Source: Darwinibacter acetoxidans_A
Lineage (GTDB): Bacteria; Bacillota; Limnochordia; Darwinibacteriales; Darwinibacteriaceae
Assembly: GCA_041936745.1 (NCBI GenBank)
Contig: JBHGWS010000132.1
Span: 1-9,108 of the forward strand
Length of the DNA: 9,108 nucleotides
Direction: 5' to 3'
Position 1 is the stretch's first letter, and each line of letters starts with the position of its first letter. The position numbers were made by a program, and so were the translations under genes. Shown piece after piece: positions 6,027-9,108 of this stretch. The notes under the pieces are model-generated. The model was given only the letters and a program-made list of their open reading frames with translations, was not told where the DNA came from and did not search any database.

Positions 6027-6060
6027 TTAGCATTGTCTTAAGAAGTATAGATATAAAATA
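6027..6060 (+). promoter_or_regulatory. Likely promoter region of the ABC importer operon
   Basis: Several overlapping boxes occur here, and the exact promoter cannot be fixed. TTGTCT (6033-6038) is 15 bases before TAAAAT (6054-6059), and TTAGCA (6027-6032) is 19 bases before TATAAA (6052-6057). The stretch is very AT-rich, and transcription must begin between here and the ribosome site near 6100. Confidence 0.35.
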
Positions 6061-6077
6061 AAATAAGGAGGCCTTGG

Positions 6078-6094
6078 GATTTAGTTTGTAAATC
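6078..6094. repeat. Small inverted repeat in the importer leader
   Basis: GATTTA-GTTTG-TAAATC has perfect 6-bp arms and a 5-base centre. It sits just before the ribosome site of the binding-protein gene and just after a second Shine-Dalgarno-like AAGGAGG (6064-6071). It may be an operator or a weak leader hairpin; chance is also possible. Confidence 0.3.
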
Positions 6095-6098
6095 AAAG

Positions 6099-6104
6099 AG
6101 GAGG
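6099..6104 (+). promoter_or_regulatory. Ribosome binding site that decides the binding-protein start
   Basis: AGGAGG ends one base before an ATG at 6106 but seven bases before a second in-frame ATG at 6112. Normal spacing therefore favours 6112 and a signal peptide beginning MRRFVLAV. Confidence 0.75.
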
Positions 6105-6111
6105 AATGAGA

Positions 6112-7872
6112 ATGCGAAGATTTGTTTTAGCTGTGCTGCTCATCGCCTTATTAGCCGTGACTGTATCTGCAAAACTGCCGCCGAACCCTTATGTAATGGA
6201 ACCTGCTTTATTTCAAGAAATAGGGACACCCGGCGGCGAACTGGTCTTAGGCCTGGGTGCATCACCCCGTTCCTTTAACTTCTATGGCGTAGTGGACGGC
6301 CCCTCTTATACTATAATTTACAACTTCCTCGATCCTTTAGTGATGGAAAACCCGGTTACAGGCGAGATTACGCCGGGGCTGGCGGAAAGCTGGCAGATCG
6401 ATGATTCAGGCACTGTTGTTACCTTTACCCTGCGTGAAGTGCTCTGGTCCGATGGCACGCCCTTTACCGCAGATGACGTAGTCTTTACCCTCAAGCATGT
6501 AGTTATGAACCCCAATGCGGAAGGCAACTCGGTTGACCGCTTCACTTTAGGTGGCAAACCGGTTGTTTGGAACAAAATAGACGATCGGACTGTTGAAGCA
6601 GTGCTGCCCGAGCCTTACGGTGCTTTCACCAGAGTGTTGAGCCACGCTTTAATATTACCGAAGCATAAATTTGAATCATACATCCACGCCCTCAATCCGG
6701 AAGTGGAAAAAGGCTCGATTAACAAAGCTTGGACTTTGGATACACCCTTGGAAGACGTTGTCGGCACGGGGACCTTTTTGGTTTCCGAATATGTGGTGGA
6801 CCAAAAGATTGTCCTTACCAGAAATCCCTACTCTTGGAAAGTTGACCCCGCGGGCAACCAACTGCCTTATGTGGACAGCTTAGTGTACTTAATCGTCCAG
6901 GATTCAGAAGTTATGCTGGCTAAATTCAGGGCAGGCGAGATTCACCGGATTACGCCCACGGGCCAGAATTACCCCGGTTTAAAACAAGATGAATTAGCCG
7001 GGCGGCCCTTAAAGATTTTGGCCGGTTCACCTGTTGATCCGACCCCGAGCCCGCCGCACTTGGCATTCAACTGGGATGCGGAAGACGAGGAACTGCGGGA
7101 GCTGTTCCGAAATGATCTTTTCCGCCAGGCCATGGAATATACGGTTGATCGGGAACGGATCATTGAAGATGTGTATAATACGCTGGCTATCATACCGGGC
7201 GTACCGGTACTGCCGGCTAACACCGCATTTTACAACCCAAAAATTGAAGAAATCATGCGGCCCTATGATCCCAAGCAGGCCGCAGAGATCCTGGATTCAC
7301 TCGGTGTTGTCTTAAAAGACGGCGTTCGGGTACTGCCCAGCGGCAGGCCTTTGGAGATCACCTTAACTACTGCCGCCAATGTGCAGGCGCATAACGACAT
7401 CGCAGTAATACTGAAGAGCGAATGGGAAGAGTTGGGTATAAAAACTCACCTGCAGTTGATCAGTGCCGCCTTAGTTGGCGAGAAGCGCCAAGCAGGCGAA
7501 TTTGAGGCGATGATCGAAGCTTTCGGCAACCAACCTGATCCGCAGCTGCGCAAAGCAATCTGGCAGCCGGGCAGGGCTCTTTACTACTGGCACTTCAGTG
7601 CCATGGACGAAGACCAAAATCCCATTTTAGACAACATGGTCGATTGGGAACTGCGCGTCTTTGACCTCTTTGAAGAAGGCGAAGTGGAAATGGATCCGGT
7701 GCGCCGCAAGGCTCTTTACGATGAGTGGCAGGAAATCTTTGCAGACAAAGTCCCCGTCATTTTCATTGCAAAAGGCATGGCCCTTACCGCAGTCAGCGAT
7801 CAGGTGGGTAATGTCTTCCTGCAGGAAAACGGGCAGATCGTAGGTACCAACTACACTATTTACTTGAAATAA
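6112..7872 (+). CDS. ABC importer substrate-binding protein, family 5
   Basis: A 586-residue periplasmic or cell-surface solute receptor of the SBP_bac_5 (DppA/OppA/NikA) family, which captures substrate for the permeases encoded next. An N-terminal Sec signal is clear: MRR, a hydrophobic core, then VTVSA with likely cleavage after Ala20. There is no lipobox cysteine. The family signature PGLAESWQIDDSG (88-100) runs into WSDGTPFTADDVVFTLKH (112-129). The later segment GNQLPYVDSLVYLIVQDSEV places it in a long subgroup of about 600 residues. Family 5 proteins bind peptides, nickel, opines or, in several lineages, oligosaccharides, so the ligand cannot be assigned. The start at 6112 is preferred over 6106 because of ribosome-site spacing. 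It heads an operon with the two permease genes, followed by a hairpin that may raise its expression over theirs. Confidence 0.92.
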   Translation: MRRFVLAVLLIALLAVTVSAKLPPNPYVMEPALFQEIGTPGGELVLGLGASPRSFNFYGVVDGPSYTIIYNFLDPLVMENPVTGEITPGLAESWQIDDSGTVVTFTLREVLWSDGTPFTADDVVFTLKHVVMNPNAEGNSVDRFTLGGKPVVWNKIDDRTVEAVLPEPYGAFTRVLSHALILPKHKFESYIHALNPEVEKGSINKAWTLDTPLEDVVGTGTFLVSEYVVDQKIVLTRNPYSWKVDPAGNQLPYVDSLVYLIVQDSEVMLAKFRAGEIHRITPTGQNYPGLKQDELAGRPLKILAGSPVDPTPSPPHLAFNWDAEDEELRELFRNDLFRQAMEYTVDRERIIEDVYNTLAIIPGVPVLPANTAFYNPKIEEIMRPYDPKQAAEILDSLGVVLKDGVRVLPSGRPLEITLTTAANVQAHNDIAVILKSEWEELGIKTHLQLISAALVGEKRQAGEFEAMIEAFGNQPDPQLRKAIWQPGRALYYWHFSAMDEDQNPILDNMVDWELRVFDLFEEGEVEMDPVRRKALYDEWQEIFADKVPVIFIAKGMALTAVSDQVGNVFLQENGQIVGTNYTIYLK

Positions 7873-7884
7873 ATAAGGAAAACG

Positions 7885-7932
7885 GAAGGTGCCCGCGGGC
7901 CGCCAGGCCCGCCTGGGGCACCTTCGTCTTTT
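7885..7932 (+). terminator. GC-rich hairpin between binding-protein and permease genes
   Basis: The outer arms GAAGGTGCCC (7885-7894) and GGGCACCTTC (7916-7925) enclose inner arms GCGGGCC (7895-7901) and GGCCCGC (7906-7912) with a GCCA loop and a 3-base bulge, for 17 base pairs in all. GTCTTTT follows, a short U-tract. This has the form of a leaky intrinsic terminator or 3' stabiliser, often placed after binding-protein genes so that the receptor outnumbers its permease. It starts 12 bases after the stop codon and ends 15 bases before the next start. Confidence 0.75.
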
Positions 7933-7947
7933 AGGAAGGGTGGGCCT

Positions 7948-8919
7948 ATGCTCAATTATATTTTGCGCAGGCTTTTAACCATGATCCCCATGATGGTCCT
8001 CATTTCTATCCTTTGTTTTGTAGTCATCAAGCTGCAGCCGGGGGATTTTTCCACTCAATTCCTCCACGATCCCAGAATCAGCCCGGAGATGGTAGCACAG
8101 CTGAGAACCCGCTTAGGCCTCGATCAACCTGCCTATATCCAGTATTTAACCTGGGTCAAGGGTATCATTACCCGGGGCGATTTTGGTTATTCCTTTGCTT
8201 ATAAAAGGCCTGTGCATGAATTGATCTGGGAGCGGCTGGGCTGGACCGTGGCGGTTGCGGCCATCACTATCGTCTTTACCTGGCTTGTGGCCATCCCCAT
8301 TGGTATTTACTCTGCAACCCACCAGTATTCTTTTTTGGATTATCTGCTGACATTTTTAGGTTTTATCGGAGTCAGCGTGCCCAGTTTCTTTTTGGCTTTA
8401 GTTTTAATGTACGCCTACTTAAGTGTGGGCGGCACTGCGGTGGGAGGGCTCTTTTCCCAACAGTACATTGGGGCGCCTTGGAGTTTTGGCAAGTTTATAG
8501 ATCTGCTGCACCATTTATGGATTCCAATCATTGCCATCGGCCTTGGGGGTACAGCCAGTTTAATTCGGCTGATGCGGGCAAATCTTTTAGATGTTTTAGG
8601 TACGCAGTATGTGACAACGGCCCGCTCCAAAGGCCTGCCGGAGAGGGTTGTAATTTATAAACACGCCGTGCGCAATGCCATTAACCCTTTGATCTCTATT
8701 TTCGGGATGCAGCTGCCGTCCTTAATCAGCGGCACCATAATAGCTTCTATTGTGTTAAACTTACCCACCATGGGGCCCTTTTTTTACGACGCTCTTTTAA
8801 ACAGCGACCAATATTTAGTAATGACTTTTTTAATGCTGTCTGCTTTTTTAATGCTGATTGGAAATCTTCTGGCGGACATTATGTTGGCTTGGGCTGATCC
8901 GCGCATTAGATACGAATAG
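7948..8919 (+). CDS. ABC importer permease, DppB/OppB type
   Basis: A 323-residue inner-membrane subunit of a peptide/nickel-class ABC importer. It starts MLNYILRRLLTMIPMM, the typical first helix of DppB/OppB proteins, followed by the N-terminal extracytoplasmic segment with RLGLDQPAYIQYLTWV (55-70) and GDFGYSF (77-83). Six helices are visible at about 9-28, 99-121, 133-157, 190-208, 250-271 and 288-311. The cytoplasmic EAA loop that docks the ATPase is YVTTARSKGLPERVVIYKHA (221-240) followed by VRNAINPL. The protein ends with ADPRIRYE, a common C-terminus in the family. The start is the ATG at 7948 behind a moderate AGGAAGGG. The next permease gene begins 11 bases after its stop. Substrate is unknown. 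Confidence 0.94.
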   Translation: MLNYILRRLLTMIPMMVLISILCFVVIKLQPGDFSTQFLHDPRISPEMVAQLRTRLGLDQPAYIQYLTWVKGIITRGDFGYSFAYKRPVHELIWERLGWTVAVAAITIVFTWLVAIPIGIYSATHQYSFLDYLLTFLGFIGVSVPSFFLALVLMYAYLSVGGTAVGGLFSQQYIGAPWSFGKFIDLLHHLWIPIIAIGLGGTASLIRLMRANLLDVLGTQYVTTARSKGLPERVVIYKHAVRNAINPLISIFGMQLPSLISGTIIASIVLNLPTMGPFFYDALLNSDQYLVMTFLMLSAFLMLIGNLLADIMLAWADPRIRYE

Positions 8920-8924
8920 GGGGA
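8918..8924 (+). promoter_or_regulatory. Ribosome binding site overlapping the DppB-type stop codon
   Basis: AGGGGGA overlaps the TAG stop of the preceding permease gene and lies 5 bases before a TTG at 8930. It is the main support for the TTG start of the next gene and suggests coupled translation. Confidence 0.5.
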
Positions 8925-8929
8925 TAGCT

Positions 8930-9108
8930 TTGATCAAAGAAGAACAAACAAGTTGGGAGCCGCTTTCTCAAACCGGCATCATGTGGCGCCAGTTTAAAAA
9001 ACACCGCTTGGGGATGGTTGGGGCTGCAGTCCTTCTTTTTATTTATGTTTTAGTTATCCTGGCCCCCTTTTTAGCGCCCTCCGATTACATGCTGCAGCGG
9101 CGCAATTA
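8930..9108 (+). CDS. ABC importer permease, DppC/OppC type, N-terminal part (cut by window end)
   Basis: The first 59 codons of the second permease of the importer. After a short polar leader the sequence reads WRQFKKHRLGMVGAAVLL and then a hydrophobic helix ending LAPFLAPSDY. This is the N-terminal domain (OppC_N) pattern of DppC/OppC proteins: a basic 'F.kh.lam.G' stretch, TM1 and LAP(F/L)LAPyd. The remaining helices and EAA loop lie outside the window. The TTG at 8930 is chosen because of AGGGGGA upstream; an in-frame ATG at 8981 has no ribosome site and would shorten the polar leader. ATPase genes would be expected downstream or elsewhere. Confidence 0.88.
   Translation, partial: MIKEEQTSWEPLSQTGIMWRQFKKHRLGMVGAAVLLFIYVLVILAPFLAPSDYMLQRRN

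Noticed and set aside
5905..6096. 64-residue N-terminal extension of exodeoxyribonuclease III
   Set aside because: The frame is open, but the internal ATG at 5904 has a strong ribosome site and places WNVNGLRA where the family has it. The extension overlaps the divergent promoter region and shows no family similarity.

Overview
The window looks like chromosomal DNA from a bacterium of the Bacillota (Firmicutes) type. GC content is moderate, roughly half by eye. Most genes have strong AGGAGG-type ribosome sites, TTG and GTG starts are used beside ATG, and at least two promoters are near-consensus for the housekeeping sigma factor. One point does not fit an ordinary monoderm: the extracellular solute-binding protein has a plain Sec signal peptide and no lipobox cysteine. 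That may indicate an outer-membrane-bearing or deep-branching Bacillota lineage; this is inference only. I see no insertion sequence, phage gene, tRNA, rRNA or CRISPR array.

Layout. Positions 1-408 (minus) hold the N-terminal part of a glutamate dehydrogenase behind a perfect TTGACA-17-TATAAT promoter. After a non-coding gap comes a YbaK/EbsC-type aminoacyl-tRNA deacylase (855-1325, plus). A strong inverted repeat over a promoter leads into a tight two-gene unit, 1480-2915: a DUF3307-like membrane protein followed 2 bases later by a SatD-family protein with a C-terminal helix-turn-helix. A possible 12-codon basic ORF, an MscS mechanosensitive channel (3030-3830) and a 65-residue two-helix membrane protein (3892-4089) follow. 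A 10-bp hairpin separates them from convergent minus-strand genes.

The minus-strand genes are a soluble chemoreceptor (4234-5064) and, upstream of it, exodeoxyribonuclease III (5149-5904). Divergent from the latter, at 6112, starts an ABC importer operon of the oligopeptide/dipeptide type: a family 5 binding protein, a GC-rich hairpin, a DppB/OppB-type permease, and the start of a DppC/OppC-type permease cut by the window edge.

How the parts relate. Most genes are ordinary housekeeping, stress or uptake functions placed side by side rather than one pathway. The best candidate for an under-described system is the DUF3307-SatD pair. SatD shows motif spacing that recalls the nucleotidyl-cyclase fold fused to a DNA-binding domain, it is probably translationally coupled to a polytopic membrane protein, and the pair sits behind an operator-like inverted repeat. 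It could be a membrane-linked one-component or nucleotide-dependent regulator, but the sequence alone does not establish this.
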